Source: an uncultured Collinsella sp. (GTDB lineage Bacteria > Actinomycetota > Coriobacteriia > Coriobacteriales > Coriobacteriaceae). Taken from it: a DNA stretch of 41,937 nucleotides. Positions 24,204-34,996 of this stretch are shown one piece after another. The notes under the pieces were generated by a model. That model had not been told where the DNA came from. It was given only the letters and a program-made list of their open reading frames with translations, and ran no database searches. The stretch spans positions 1-41,937 of the forward strand of contig CAKTUC010000004.1 of the NCBI GenBank assembly GCA_934617135.1, read 5' to 3'. The stretch's first letter is position 1; every line of letters starts with the position of its first letter. The position numbers were made by a program, and so were the translations under genes.

Positions 24204-25280
24204 ATGGGCATCCTGTCACGCATCATTGACCATCTTCCCGCATCAAAGCGAGCAATTAGAGATCTTCGCTCAAATGTCTATGAACTCTATGAACTCAACC
24301 GATCCATCAATGCGAGGATCGAGCAGGCTGACAACGGTATTAACGACAACCTGAATTTTAGGGCCGAATGGCTTAAAAGTGATAACGACGGCGTTTCGAT
24401 GAGAATCGAAACGATGCTTTGGCAGCTTTACCGAAACGACAACGAAGATCTGCAAGACGCAAAGAAGCGTTTTTTCACGTCGCTTCCGAAAGCCAACGGC
24501 GGGCTCAGGGCGATGCAGCTCGGATGTGCAAAGCTGCTTGGAGAGTTTGACTCATTATGTAAAGACAACGGTCTTCAATACTGGATCGCATTCGGAACGC
24601 TTCTTGGAGCAATCCGACACCAGGGCTTTATTCCTTGGGATGATGATGGCGATCTCGGCATGATGCGATCGGAGATTGACAGACTTATCGATGTTGTCAG
24701 CGATGACGAACGGTATCGAATCTCAATCGTTTACGATGTCTGGAACTTCTGTAAGCAAGTTCGTTTTATGTACGCAGACATTAATAATCCCTGCTTTTTA
24801 GACTTGTTCATATTTGAAGAGAGCGGCACCGCCGATAAAAAGACGTTTGAAAAACAGCTAGAACTAAGAATGAAAATGATAGCGGAGATGAAAACCGCTT
24901 CATATTACAGTGAATGGAAAGAAAAGGAATTCATTCCAGCATCTGATCCGCTGGCTAATCAGATAGAAGAAACGTTTGCAAAATATCGCTCAATAGAAAT
25001 GAGCCAGGGAATAATTGATGACCAAATAACTAATGGCATGCTGTGGGGCATTGAAAACATCTACTTTTTATCTGATTACAAATGGGCTTGTCAAAAGCGA
25101 GAAGTATTCCCGACGCAGACAATTTCATTTGAACGGATTCCTTGCCAGGCGCCAAAAAATCTAAGAAAGTTTACCGAAGATGTATATGGAGACATCTATC
25201 GTGTTCCGATGGACATAACTACACACTGCGAACATGTCAGCAAAGAGCAACTCCGCGCATTAGAGAACCAAGAATTATAG
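24204..25280 (+). CDS. licD: LicD-family phosphocholine/phosphosugar transferase
   Basis: A 358-residue LicD protein. The N-terminal ~95 residues are helical and possibly coiled-coil. The LicD core starts near 105, with the hallmark AFGTLLGAIRHQGFIPWDDD (129-148) whose aspartates bind metal, and a later LDLFIFE. Family members move phosphocholine from CDP-choline onto surface glycans, or in some cases transfer other phospho-groups. The LicC-LicA fusion at 19138 makes phosphocholine the likely cargo. ATG 24204 has AAGGA 6 bases upstream. It is noticeably AT-richer than the genes to its left and stands at the start of the low-GC glycan block. Confidence 0.9.
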   Translation: MGILSRIIDHLPASKRAIRDLRSNVYELYELNRSINARIEQADNGINDNLNFRAEWLKSDNDGVSMRIETMLWQLYRNDNEDLQDAKKRFFTSLPKANGGLRAMQLGCAKLLGEFDSLCKDNGLQYWIAFGTLLGAIRHQGFIPWDDDGDLGMMRSEIDRLIDVVSDDERYRISIVYDVWNFCKQVRFMYADINNPCFLDLFIFEESGTADKKTFEKQLELRMKMIAEMKTASYYSEWKEKEFIPASDPLANQIEETFAKYRSIEMSQGIIDDQITNGMLWGIENIYFLSDYKWACQKREVFPTQTISFERIPCQAPKNLRKFTEDVYGDIYRVPMDITTHCEHVSKEQLRALENQEL

Positions 25281-25352
25281 AGCACTGCCATCAATGGATT
25301 AGCGTTCGACTCAAAACACCAATCCATTAAATGTGTTTAAACTTCATTATGA

Positions 25353-25386
25353 CGACCGTGTAATTGTCCCTGCAATTGCACGGTCG
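25353..25386. terminator. Bidirectional terminator-like hairpin
   Basis: CGACCGTGTAATTG (25353-25366) and CAATTGCACGGTCG (25373-25386) pair over 14 bp with one G-T wobble and a 6-base loop. They lie between the convergent licD and DUF4422 genes. A second pair, AATGGATT/AATCCATT, lies at about 25294-25329. A shared terminator is the simplest reading. Confidence 0.6.
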
Positions 25387-25437
25387 AATCTACTATACCG
25401 GCCATTCTATGACGATAGCTTGAATAGACTATTTAAG

Positions 25438-27330
25438 CTATCGAAAACGCCTAATCAGGGAAACCATCTTAAATATAACTTTATATCGCTTTGTCCCAAC
25501 TGGAAACAAAGTCTGTTTTAATCCAAGCGGTCGGTATTCCGAAAGTGTAACTAAAAGTGACTCATACGCATCCATACGCCTAGCCAAGCGCCAATAATCA
25601 CGACAAAGTGCATTCGCCGGTTCAGAGAATGGAGTCGTATCCGATGAATAGAGCAACAATCCGCTCTCATCGGAGACCTTATACTCCTTTGCCGTACACT
25701 CATTGGCCCACGTGCCGACCTCTTCAAAGGAAGCCACGGGCATACTGCTCGAATACGGGATAAGGCTGAAATTTAGTCTGCGCATCATAAGGCTTCGAAC
25801 CGCAGATACGCTCAACGGTAAGCAGAAAGCATCTTTAGCGCTGCCCGGTTTCTTTTTATGCAACTGATACTTTTGAAACTCTTTAGCCAAATCGCCTCTT
25901 GGATCGATGCCCAGCTCAGATGCACAGGCACAGTACAACTCATATGGTTCAGGACAGATTGTCGAAAGCTGAGAAAGATCAACTATAAGAGCGGATGCCT
26001 CGCCCATCTCCCAACCATCCGCAGCAGCAAGATATGAGTCGCGTAAACGAGACGAAGCCGGCTTATTAAGCTCTTTCTCGAGGAAAACGCTCTTTACGGC
26101 AGCAAGTGAATCTTCTACGCCATTAATAATCTCGGCTGGGTCTTTTTTAAAGAAAGCACACCCCTCAACCCAAAGAACTCGATGGCGACCAATGAAATCG
26201 ACATTCATCATGCGAGGGAGCATAAAAGGCAGAACAATATGCGCTTCGGTAGCATCCATAGAACCAAAGAGATCGTTGGACCCCACTACCGGGAAAGTTG
26301 CTTGTCTAATATCCAGATTCTCCGGAATAGCCTCAAGCATGTTAAGACAATCGCCAAAGTTAAACTGACAATTATGAATTAGAAGCAATCGATACTTTCG
26401 GGTCGCATCAAGCTGACGAATTAAGCTCTCAAGCGCGACGGCAAATTTAATAGGTGTCGATTCCACATAGCGCCATACGATATCAACCGTTTGGTTGTCG
26501 ACGGCGACGACGTCAATCGGAGCAGGCGTCTCTTCAAAGAAAACAAGTGGACGCTCCGCAATCTTAATCCCCCTCTTAGAGATATGAGAGACAAATACAC
26601 TGTATAGAATCTCACCCAAATAGCCACAAATTCGTTTGTGAGTGGTGGTCTTGTTTTCATAATCGTATTCAGAGTCAAACTGCTGCAGGATAGAAAACTC
26701 AAATGAACAGAGCTCATCAAAGAGACTCTTCTTCATCACAAAACAGTTATAGCCCAAGTACTTGGATCCGTTGAGATATGCGACAAGCTCGTCGACATAA
26801 TCGGGCTGAACAAGCTTGCAAATATCAACCATATGGTCCAGCTCGGCTTGAGTGACAAGGCCATAGGCACACATATGATCTCTTATAGTTTTCTTAGGAC
26901 CACAAGGGGTGGGAACTCCCCTCACATCCCAATAAGGAGCGCGTACAAGGTCGACTTTCTCGACACAGTCCCTAATCAAAGCCTCGTTTGCTAGCTGATA
27001 CTTTTTAATTGAGAGTGGCGACAGATATTCATCCTCAATCTGAGCATGATCATTCGACTCATATTTCTTCTCATCAAAATTGAAAAAACGGCGGTAATGG
27101 CATTGGCCAATATAATCTGCCTCCAAGTTTTTCCAAGCCCAATACTGACCGCTCATTTCACAGAAAGTGAAATTCCGATCGGAGATATTGTCGCCGCAAT
27201 CATCGCGCTGGCATCCAGGAATAGTCTCCTTACCCAAAGAGCCGACATGAACAGGTAGATACAGGTCGGAACAAGGAATGCAGACGGGCTTATGACACGA
27301 AACTAGAATTTTGATGTTGGGTTTAGACAT
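25438..27330 (-). CDS. Two-domain glycosyltransferase: DUF4422 plus GT8-like
   Basis: A 630-residue cytoplasmic protein. Residues ~5-260 are DUF4422, found in capsule and exopolysaccharide loci: KILVSCHKP start, then EMSGQYWAWKN and YIGQCHYRRFF, which are family hallmarks. From about 275 a second domain starts with DVVAVDNQTVDIVWRY, with alternating strands and helices and a VLWVEGCAFF segment where a GT8 enzyme would have its DxD. The metal-binding pair is therefore altered, and activity of that half is doubtful. ATG 27330 has GGGGG 6 bases upstream. It is the last gene of a minus-strand set beginning at 31537. Acceptor and donor are unknown. Confidence 0.78.
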   Translation of the reverse strand: MSKPNIKILVSCHKPVCIPCSDLYLPVHVGSLGKETIPGCQRDDCGDNISDRNFTFCEMSGQYWAWKNLEADYIGQCHYRRFFNFDEKKYESNDHAQIEDEYLSPLSIKKYQLANEALIRDCVEKVDLVRAPYWDVRGVPTPCGPKKTIRDHMCAYGLVTQAELDHMVDICKLVQPDYVDELVAYLNGSKYLGYNCFVMKKSLFDELCSFEFSILQQFDSEYDYENKTTTHKRICGYLGEILYSVFVSHISKRGIKIAERPLVFFEETPAPIDVVAVDNQTVDIVWRYVESTPIKFAVALESLIRQLDATRKYRLLLIHNCQFNFGDCLNMLEAIPENLDIRQATFPVVGSNDLFGSMDATEAHIVLPFMLPRMMNVDFIGRHRVLWVEGCAFFKKDPAEIINGVEDSLAAVKSVFLEKELNKPASSRLRDSYLAAADGWEMGEASALIVDLSQLSTICPEPYELYCACASELGIDPRGDLAKEFQKYQLHKKKPGSAKDAFCLPLSVSAVRSLMMRRLNFSLIPYSSSMPVASFEEVGTWANECTAKEYKVSDESGLLLYSSDTTPFSEPANALCRDYWRLARRMDAYESLLVTLSEYRPLGLKQTLFPVGTKRYKVIFKMVSLIRRFR

Positions 27331-27341
27331 ATATCCCCCGG

Positions 27342-28352
27342 CTACGCCTTAAGTTTAAATTGATCGCGATGATTGGCGTGGTACTCAACCATTGTCTTTG
27401 TTTGCGCGCCACCGTAACCAAGATGGCCCACAACAATGTTTTCATTTACAACCATCACTCGCCCAGTAAAGCATGCATAGTTGCAAATATGCTCCTCGTC
27501 GTCTCCAAGGCCATATGGACCTCCGACAAAGGTCAACGGGAAATGCCCAAACTCATTCCATGCATCGCGCGTGAACAGAATGGCACCGATGCTATAGCGA
27601 ATCGGGCAAATTGAATACTGGAAACCTTCATTTTCAATTGAGAAGCGCTCCGTAAGTGCATCGATATCGCGCAAAACAGGCTGAGACTCGCCCCACATAT
27701 AGCGAGCGACCTTAGGCTCGGAAATAACCTGTCGATTGTGATGCAAACCATCCGAATACTTCATATCCGTGAGTCCGGTATTCCTGAAATCATCCAGCAG
27801 ATCCAACTTATCTAGCAAGCGAAGATGCCCATAGCAACTGACGTTAATTAGAGGGGAGACAAACGCAGGCTTGTACAGGGTGTTAGACTCAAGTTCCTCA
27901 TAGGTATCAAGCATCGCCTCAAAGAAGCCCTTGGTCAAAAACATATCCTCATCGAGCTTATAAATCCACTTAGCCCTGGGATGGCATTCAATCGCAATAT
28001 TCTGAACAACAGATAGATGATTTACAGAAGTCGACAGATAAGACCAGTCATGATCGGCGGCGATCTTCTTAAGCTCTTCATTCACAAGACCGCTTGTCAT
28101 AACGCATACGTCAACATCGGAAGGCACATATGCCGCAATACGGCCAAAAACATCTTCCCACAATGTCGGCTTATATCCAGCGAGAATGATGCAAAGTTTA
28201 TCACTGCCCTTGCTACGATCGATAAAGTCATGAGTTCCGGATTGGATAGCCCGTACGGCCTCGTCGCCTCGAATATCACGACGAGCCTTTAAGAAAGCCT
28301 TTCCAAACTTATTTGAGTTAATGGCATCATAAACAGTGTTTTTAAGAGACAT
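27342..28352 (-). CDS. Glycosyltransferase (GT2/GT-A type)
   Basis: A 336-residue soluble protein. KLCIILAGYKP opens a GT-A fold at about residue 52, and WIYKLDEDMFLTKGFFEAML (~129-148) holds an acidic DED in the place of the metal-binding DxD. A later GGPYGLGDDEEHICNYA resembles the ED-containing acceptor loop of GT2 enzymes. It has no membrane helices. It lies 11 bp upstream of the DUF4422 gene with a GGAG site before ATG 28352. It probably adds one sugar to the surface glycan; specificity cannot be read from sequence. Confidence 0.75.
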   Translation of the reverse strand: MSLKNTVYDAINSNKFGKAFLKARRDIRGDEAVRAIQSGTHDFIDRSKGSDKLCIILAGYKPTLWEDVFGRIAAYVPSDVDVCVMTSGLVNEELKKIAADHDWSYLSTSVNHLSVVQNIAIECHPRAKWIYKLDEDMFLTKGFFEAMLDTYEELESNTLYKPAFVSPLINVSCYGHLRLLDKLDLLDDFRNTGLTDMKYSDGLHHNRQVISEPKVARYMWGESQPVLRDIDALTERFSIENEGFQYSICPIRYSIGAILFTRDAWNEFGHFPLTFVGGPYGLGDDEEHICNYACFTGRVMVVNENIVVGHLGYGGAQTKTMVEYHANHRDQFKLKA

Positions 28353-28446
28353 GAAATACTCCTATGAATCAGTTACACGAAAATAATAAGCCACCCGCTT
28401 GTCGACGAGTGGCTTATCGCGAAGCTCTAAAAATGAATAGAAGTAA

Positions 28447-30426
28447 TTAATCAACTATTCTATAGAGTCGCATGTCTCCGTCCGAAAGAACCCGTTCAAA
28501 ACCAGGGGTAGCATCATTAATATTATTGAATCCAAGCCACTCGTCTGGATTGTAGTAACCATATGTGTGTCTATCAGAAGTTATCTGCCCGTCTTGATCG
28601 AGCAGCAAAACATATTTAGCACCGAGCTCATTTACAGCACTTTTGACTGACTTATCAGACGAGATTTGGTAAAGATGATTTTTAATAATATGACTTTGTT
28701 CTGTTTGGCCTACGGCATCGGTCAGACCAGGTTGCCTATAAAAAACATTAAGGTCAACTTGCGAATAAGCAAAGAAGCTACCATCCTCAGGCATGTTCAA
28801 AACAAGTGAATCGCCAACGATGCTTTTTACTTCAGAAGCAAAACTCTGCTCACCAGCATCGTAAAGTCGTGGCACCCGTAAGTTATTAAGATCGCTCAGC
28901 TGAGCAAAAACGGTACCCAGCGAAGTGGATCTTGAAATAGAACCATCTTCACAACGCATAATAGCGAAAACATTGAGGGATAGCACGACCACAAGAAGAC
29001 AGGAGGCCGTTTTAAAGCCAAAGCGATTGGGAGTCATATATTCCAGCAAGCCCACCAATTGATTTAAACCATATCCAGCAATCGGAATAGCGGCTATCAC
29101 CAAATTCGCAGCAAGGCGATATGGATCCGTATACCAAAAACCAGTCAATAATTGTTTTAAAGATCCTTCTGATCCAATCGAAATGACAATAAATAAAAGG
29201 CAGATTCCGAAACACGCACAAAGCCACCGTCTTGACTCGTCAAATATAAGAGAAACCGAGCCGATTAATACAAGAATTGTCAAAACGGAAGCCGTTGAAT
29301 AAGAAGTAAAGTTAAAAGTCAAAGCAGCGAGGAGAGCATCGATCAGTCCATAGGAAGCAGGCCAAGAGAAGCTGGTCGTAGCGGACAGGAAAGGTAATTT
29401 GTACAGAAATAGCCAGAACAAACAACATACGATTGCAGTGACAATCATGACGAAAATCTTGTAAGAACGCCCTATCAATTTACGCGCTTCGGCATTTAAA
29501 AGCATACAAACAGCAAATATATATGCGGTGAAAACCGTGTTGGGGTGAGCGAGGGCAAGAGAAACGAAGCCACATACCAACGAAACTAATAACACTGGTG
29601 AAAACACACGAGTCTCAGCATTTAACAATAAATACAAGGCAGCGATAAACAAAGGAAGTAACGCCATTCCAAATAAATTTGGATACAGTGGACCAAACAC
29701 AACAAATCCCCAAGGAAATGCTGCGAAGGACAGACAAAGAATGGCACAGAGAAAGTGTTGTCGCGGATTGTCGGGAAAAACTATGCACGAAAAAAAATAC
29801 ATTGCCGAAGGGAATACAACACCAATAATTGCCGAATTTAATGCATTTGCTGAAACTGCGGGCACAACCGACAGAATCAAGGAAGTTGATGAACAAATTG
29901 CATGCCACGCAGCAGGATAAAACCCTCCCGTATGCCCATATGGAGAAGCACTAACATCTCCATAGATAGAAGCCGAAAGAGGGCTCAAATTCCCAGAGTT
30001 ACAAAAGGAGCGAATTAAGTTTAAATGCCAGACGTTATCATGATCTTGATTAAACGAAGAAGGACCGTCTAAAGGAACAACATAAAAAACTAGCGCAACA
30101 ATTACACCTATTGCAATCCAGAATAAGAGCATACGAAAGTCAATACCAAGATTGCAGTTCGGTTTCTCGCTTCGCGTCACCATCCCAATCAATAGAAATA
30201 TAAAAGACAAAATGACGAAGCCAAATAGCAATGAAATCGAAGTTACAGAAATCGACAAATAAGGATACAAAATGCATAGAAACTCTAGCTCAAATACTGA
30301 AATCAATGGAGCTAGAAGCAGGTATCCGGGACATTTTTTACCGCCGATAAAAAGAAGCGAAATCACTCCAGGAACGTATAAAATAGCCGAGCAAGTTAGG
30401 AAACAAGCGAAAAAAGAAAGCCACAT
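28447..30426 (-). CDS. Polytopic membrane protein, DUF6541-like
   Basis: A 659-residue integral membrane protein with roughly 14 helices in the first ~480 residues and a ~165-residue outer C-terminal domain. The layout resembles lipid-linked-sugar glycosyltransferases of the GT-C type and the DUF6541 family common in actinobacterial glycan loci. An external acidic loop (FNQDHDNVWHLNLIRSF, about 125-141) follows helix 4, matching the position of the catalytic Asp in GT-C enzymes. It may transfer a sugar from the polyprenyl-phosphate made by the GT2 upstream. ATG 30426 has only a weak site (GGAA). A Wzy-like role cannot be excluded. Confidence 0.65.
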   Translation of the reverse strand: MWLSFFACFLTCSAILYVPGVISLLFIGGKKCPGYLLLAPLISVFELEFLCILYPYLSISVTSISLLFGFVILSFIFLLIGMVTRSEKPNCNLGIDFRMLLFWIAIGVIVALVFYVVPLDGPSSFNQDHDNVWHLNLIRSFCNSGNLSPLSASIYGDVSASPYGHTGGFYPAAWHAICSSTSLILSVVPAVSANALNSAIIGVVFPSAMYFFSCIVFPDNPRQHFLCAILCLSFAAFPWGFVVFGPLYPNLFGMALLPLFIAALYLLLNAETRVFSPVLLVSLVCGFVSLALAHPNTVFTAYIFAVCMLLNAEARKLIGRSYKIFVMIVTAIVCCLFWLFLYKLPFLSATTSFSWPASYGLIDALLAALTFNFTSYSTASVLTILVLIGSVSLIFDESRRWLCACFGICLLFIVISIGSEGSLKQLLTGFWYTDPYRLAANLVIAAIPIAGYGLNQLVGLLEYMTPNRFGFKTASCLLVVVLSLNVFAIMRCEDGSISRSTSLGTVFAQLSDLNNLRVPRLYDAGEQSFASEVKSIVGDSLVLNMPEDGSFFAYSQVDLNVFYRQPGLTDAVGQTEQSHIIKNHLYQISSDKSVKSAVNELGAKYVLLLDQDGQITSDRHTYGYYNPDEWLGFNNINDATPGFERVLSDGDMRLYRIVD

Positions 30427-30457
30427 GTCACAATTCCAAAATAACAGTTTTAGTCAA

Positions 30458-30787
30458 TTAATCAATGTTGCCCAGCGCAATTGACTGTGCCAGCCCATTG
30501 ATTCGCTCCTCCTGCCTCGAAAGACGTAGAGAATTCGAGAAGTCCCTCACCACTAGAACCGCAATGACGTATAGAAATACAAAATTCGAAGCAGAAACAA
30601 AGCCTAGTTCAGATGAAATAAATAAAGCTATCTCAGGAAATATGCCGAGCAAAACAAAACTTAAGCTGAACAACAGCCAGAACATAGAATCAAGAACCTG
30701 CATCTGAGACCTCTTCAATTTGCGAATAACAAAGAAGAAAACCAGTGCAGCAAAACCAATGAGCAAAGCTCGCAGCGTAAGAGTCAT
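30458..30787 (-). CDS. DUF2304 small membrane protein
   Basis: A 109-residue protein with three predicted helices (about 3-22, 33-52 and 63-82) and a charged cytoplasmic tail (RLSRQEERINGLAQSIAL), matching DUF2304. Family members usually sit directly beside a GtrB-like GT2 gene, as here (6 bp after its stop), and are thought to partner it at the membrane, possibly as a flippase-like component. Function is not established. ATG 30787 follows AGGTGA. Confidence 0.85.
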   Translation of the reverse strand: MTLTLRALLIGFAALVFFFVIRKLKRSQMQVLDSMFWLLFSLSFVLLGIFPEIALFISSELGFVSASNFVFLYVIAVLVVRDFSNSLRLSRQEERINGLAQSIALGNID

Positions 30788-30793
30788 TTACAA

Positions 30794-31537
30794 TCACCTA
30801 AACCATTGAACTATTAGCAGCGTAGCAAACACTCTAAGCATATACTGCATTGACTTAACAGGATTTAAGTAGCTCACGCCGCCTTGGCGTTCACGCATTG
30901 ATACCTGAACTTCAGAGACCGAATACCCTTGTTTTAAAAACAAAGCGATTGATTCGGGTTCAGGATTGAGAGTGTTGTCGTAATAGTATCTTTCAAGCAC
31001 GGGACGGCTAAATAATCTGAAGCCCGAGGTCGGATCGCTGATGCGATGCCCAGTCAGCATCTTGATTAGTACTGTAATCATGCGCGAGCCAAGCATACGC
31101 ATCGATTTATCTTTGCGAATAGTAAGAAACCTGGAACCGATAACGATATCTGATCCAGCGCGTTCCGCTTTCTCAACAAGAGAAGCCAAATACTCCGGGC
31201 GATGTTGTCCGTCAGCATCAAACTGAATCATATAGTCGTAACCATTATCAACAGCATATCGAGCCGCAGTCTGAAATCCAACAGTCAGGCCGCAATTAAT
31301 TGGCATGGTAATGACCTCGCAGCATAACGAGTCACAAATCTCTCCCGTTCGATCTCGAGAGCCGTCATTGATAATAATGAAGTCAAACTCTGGCGCAATC
31401 GAGCGAAGCTCTTTCACCGTGCCTTCAATGCATTCCTCTTCATTATATGCAGGAATTGCAACAAGCACATTCGATTTAGACGACAATCGAGCACCATTCT
31501 CTCGTGGTAAATCAGTAGAACCTGAACAGCCATTCAA
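30794..31537 (-). CDS. GT2 glycosyltransferase, polyprenyl-phosphate sugar synthase (GtrB-like)
   Basis: A 247-residue GT-A enzyme. VLVAIPAYNEEECI, INDGSRDRT, MIQFDADGQHRPE (metal-binding DAD) and SDPTSGFRLFSR are the standard DPM-synthase/GtrB motifs. There is no C-terminal membrane pair; a partner (DUF2304) follows immediately. It should make an undecaprenyl-phosphate sugar for the DUF6541-like enzyme. The annotated start is TTG 31537, ~25 bases after a predicted transcription start and without a clear ribosome site. A GTG at the V24 codon would remove only a poorly conserved leader. Confidence 0.87.
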   Translation of the reverse strand: MNGCSGSTDLPRENGARLSSKSNVLVAIPAYNEEECIEGTVKELRSIAPEFDFIIINDGSRDRTGEICDSLCCEVITMPINCGLTVGFQTAARYAVDNGYDYMIQFDADGQHRPEYLASLVEKAERAGSDIVIGSRFLTIRKDKSMRMLGSRMITVLIKMLTGHRISDPTSGFRLFSRPVLERYYYDNTLNPEPESIALFLKQGYSVSEVQVSMRERQGGVSYLNPVKSMQYMLRVFATLLIVQWFR

Positions 31538-31568
31538 TATATCTTATGAGTAGCTGAATCATACGCTT

Positions 31569-31598
31569 ATTATATATTCACTCATATCGCATTGGCAT
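31569..31598 (-). promoter_or_regulatory. Sigma-70-type promoter for the minus-strand glycan genes
   Basis: On the minus strand a perfect TATAAT (31569-31574) lies 18 bp after ATGCCA (31593-31598, four of six matches to the -35). This puts a start near 31562, just before the GT2 gene at 31537, in the A/T-rich gap between divergent genes. Confidence 0.55.
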
Positions 31599-31671
31599 AT
31601 ACGATAAGAAACAAACGGGCATAGCCTATTCATGCAACAATCGTCCTTTACCGTTGAGATAAGGAATTCAA

Positions 31672-32649
31672 ATGAAAGCGACAATCATCGTCCCAGTCTA
31701 TAACGTTGAAAAGTACCTTAGTCGCTGTCTCGATAGTCTCGTTCACCAGACTATCTCTGATTATGAAGTTCTCTGCGTAAATGATTGCAGTCCCGATAAT
31801 AGCGATCTCATTCTCTCGGAATACCAAGAGAAATACCCCTCAAGGATTCGAGTTCTAAATAATGAGTGCAATTTAGGTCTTGGACGAACAAGGGAAAGGG
31901 CCCTCAAGCATGTTTGTAGTGAATATGTCTTCTTTGTAGATAGCGACGACTATGTCGCTCCCGATTATATCGAAACTTATCTTCAAGCAGCCGAAGATGG
32001 CGACTACGACATCATCGCAGGAGGTTTCATAAGGGATATTGATGGCAAGCTGAAAAGGCATCGCATATCAAACAGCGTATGGAGTACGACAACTTATGCA
32101 ATTGCATGCGCAAAACTCTTTAAAAAGTCCTTTATCGAAGAAAACAAACTGGGCTTTACCGGTGTCCCTTGCGGTGAGGATATCTACTTTAGCCTCTGCG
32201 CCTTTTACCGCAACGCAAAAGTGAAAATCATTCCATACGAGGGCTATTATTATTATTTCAATCGCCAATCCATCACCGGTTCAATGAACTATAAGAAAAA
32301 TCATGAGCAAATCATGGCGGAAATGTTTGATCTTTTCCTTCAGAGCCACGATCTCTCAAAACTTCCGAAAAGCAGATTCGATGTTATTGAATACACCTAT
32401 TTAGCAAACATGATTAATGCCTTGGTTGTTTTTAATAGGGGTTGCGGACCAAAGCTAATGAAAGCAAAGTATGATTTTGTGTTTTCACATGCACGAGAGA
32501 ATTTCCCGAACTATCTAAAAAACCCTCACATAGGAATTCTAAAACCAAAAGGCCAGACATTAAAAATTCGCCTAGGTGTAGGGGTGATGCTGGGATTGCA
32601 GAAGTTACACCTTGACTGGCCTGCATACTACATTATTTCTAAGCTGTAA
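31672..32649 (+). CDS. GT2 glycosyltransferase (capsular type)
   Basis: A 325-residue GT-A enzyme. ATIIVPVYNVEKYLSRCLDS at the start, VNDCSPDNS, and the metal-binding FVDSDDYVAPDY (~84-95) are textbook EpsJ/CpsJ-type GT2 motifs. A PCGEDIYFSL acidic acceptor loop follows near 164. There is no membrane domain apart from a hydrophobic C-terminal stretch. ATG 31672 follows AAGGAATT. It is followed 40 bp later by the GT4 gene, likely the same transcript. It adds a sugar to the lipid-linked repeat unit; donor unknown. Confidence 0.9.
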   Translation: MKATIIVPVYNVEKYLSRCLDSLVHQTISDYEVLCVNDCSPDNSDLILSEYQEKYPSRIRVLNNECNLGLGRTRERALKHVCSEYVFFVDSDDYVAPDYIETYLQAAEDGDYDIIAGGFIRDIDGKLKRHRISNSVWSTTTYAIACAKLFKKSFIEENKLGFTGVPCGEDIYFSLCAFYRNAKVKIIPYEGYYYYFNRQSITGSMNYKKNHEQIMAEMFDLFLQSHDLSKLPKSRFDVIEYTYLANMINALVVFNRGCGPKLMKAKYDFVFSHARENFPNYLKNPHIGILKPKGQTLKIRLGVGVMLGLQKLHLDWPAYYIISKL

Positions 32650-32689
32650 TTCCCCTAATAACACCAGCCACTTAACACAAAGGATAACT

Positions 32690-33847
32690 ATGCGACGAAT
32701 ATTAATTGTCAGCGCATACTACTCCCCTCACATGGGAGGAGTAGAGAGGTACACCGAAAATCTCGGCAAAAAATTATCTGAGCTTGGCAACGAAGTTGTT
32801 ATACTCACTTCTTCCAATTCTGAGCGGAGTTACGGAATCACTAGCGACAACGGCATCACTTTAATCGAGGTACCCTCGTTGTCTCTAATGAATGACAGAT
32901 TTCCTGTTATCAAACCTATACCAAGCACGTACAGGATTTTTAATCAGATAATGAAACTGTCCATTAGCGACATCATTATCAACACTCGCTATTATCCAAT
33001 CTGTCTCCTTGCATGCAGGATTGCTGTAAAGAAGCACATACGGCCGGTTTTGATTGACCATAGCTCCGGATACTTGTCTACAGAAAAAAGTCCAATGGGT
33101 TATCTCATGCGATTGTATGAAGGACTGTCAACAAAAATCATTTCAAGAAGCAAACCGGTTGCATGTGCAGTTTCGAATCGAAGTTTACAGTGGATAAAAA
33201 GCTTGGGGTTTTCACCCCATTCCGTAATACCCAACTCGATTGATGCTGCCGCATATTGCTCATCTGCATCAAAAAGAAACTGGAATTCTGAACTTAATAT
33301 ATCTCCTGACGCATTTGTCGTCGCATATGCCGGTCGCCTGATTGAGGAAAAGGGCGTTATGAAGGCAATAGAAGCAATTGACGGCATTCATGACAAAAAC
33401 ATTCATTTGATTATTGCGGGCAGCGGCCCATTAAATACAGCGGTGTCCAACGCGCAAAATGAAAGAATCCATTTTGTCGGAAGATTAAATGAATCTGATA
33501 TGTCATCCTTGCTATGCTATGCTAGATGTTTTCTAATGCCTAGTGAATATCCAGAGGGCATGCCAACCGTTCTTCTTGAGGCCGCAGCTCAAAAATGCGC
33601 AATCGTGGTTAGTAATTGCGCAGGCGCATCCGATATCATCCCTGAAAGCAATTTCGGAACAGTTTTGCAAGACTGCGCAATCGACTCTATTCAAAAGGCT
33701 GTCCTAGTATATTTCGAAAACCCAGATTTACTTTTTGAGCACTCTCAAAATGCTCATGATCTAATATGTTCGCGATTCACATGGAGTCAGACTGCCTTGA
33801 ATCTATGCACGAATGTCCTAGACACGCCATCTGCCAACAATAATTAA
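32690..33847 (+). CDS. GT4 glycosyltransferase
   Basis: A 385-residue GT-B enzyme. The N-terminal glycine-rich ILIVSAYYSPHMGGVERYTE motif binds the acceptor side. The C-terminal half has VVAYAGRLIEEKGV, then IIAGSGPL and the donor-binding MPSEYPEGMPTVLLEAAA (E-x7-E type). ATG 32690 with AAGGAT 4 bases before it is preferred; an in-frame start at 32612 overlaps the previous gene and adds unrelated residues. It completes a two-gene plus-strand unit with the GT2 gene. Confidence 0.9.
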   Translation: MRRILIVSAYYSPHMGGVERYTENLGKKLSELGNEVVILTSSNSERSYGITSDNGITLIEVPSLSLMNDRFPVIKPIPSTYRIFNQIMKLSISDIIINTRYYPICLLACRIAVKKHIRPVLIDHSSGYLSTEKSPMGYLMRLYEGLSTKIISRSKPVACAVSNRSLQWIKSLGFSPHSVIPNSIDAAAYCSSASKRNWNSELNISPDAFVVAYAGRLIEEKGVMKAIEAIDGIHDKNIHLIIAGSGPLNTAVSNAQNERIHFVGRLNESDMSSLLCYARCFLMPSEYPEGMPTVLLEAAAQKCAIVVSNCAGASDIIPESNFGTVLQDCAIDSIQKAVLVYFENPDLLFEHSQNAHDLICSRFTWSQTALNLCTNVLDTPSANNN

Positions 33848-33907
33848 GGGCAACAGGCGGCTATTTAATCCCCCGCTGCCCTCCACCATCAAAGCCATGA
33901 TTCTTTA

Positions 33908-34943
<1,036 letters not shown>

Positions 34944-34996
34944 TCACTTTGAACCAGCCCACATCAAACGATAACTCGAAATCATTTAATAATTAA

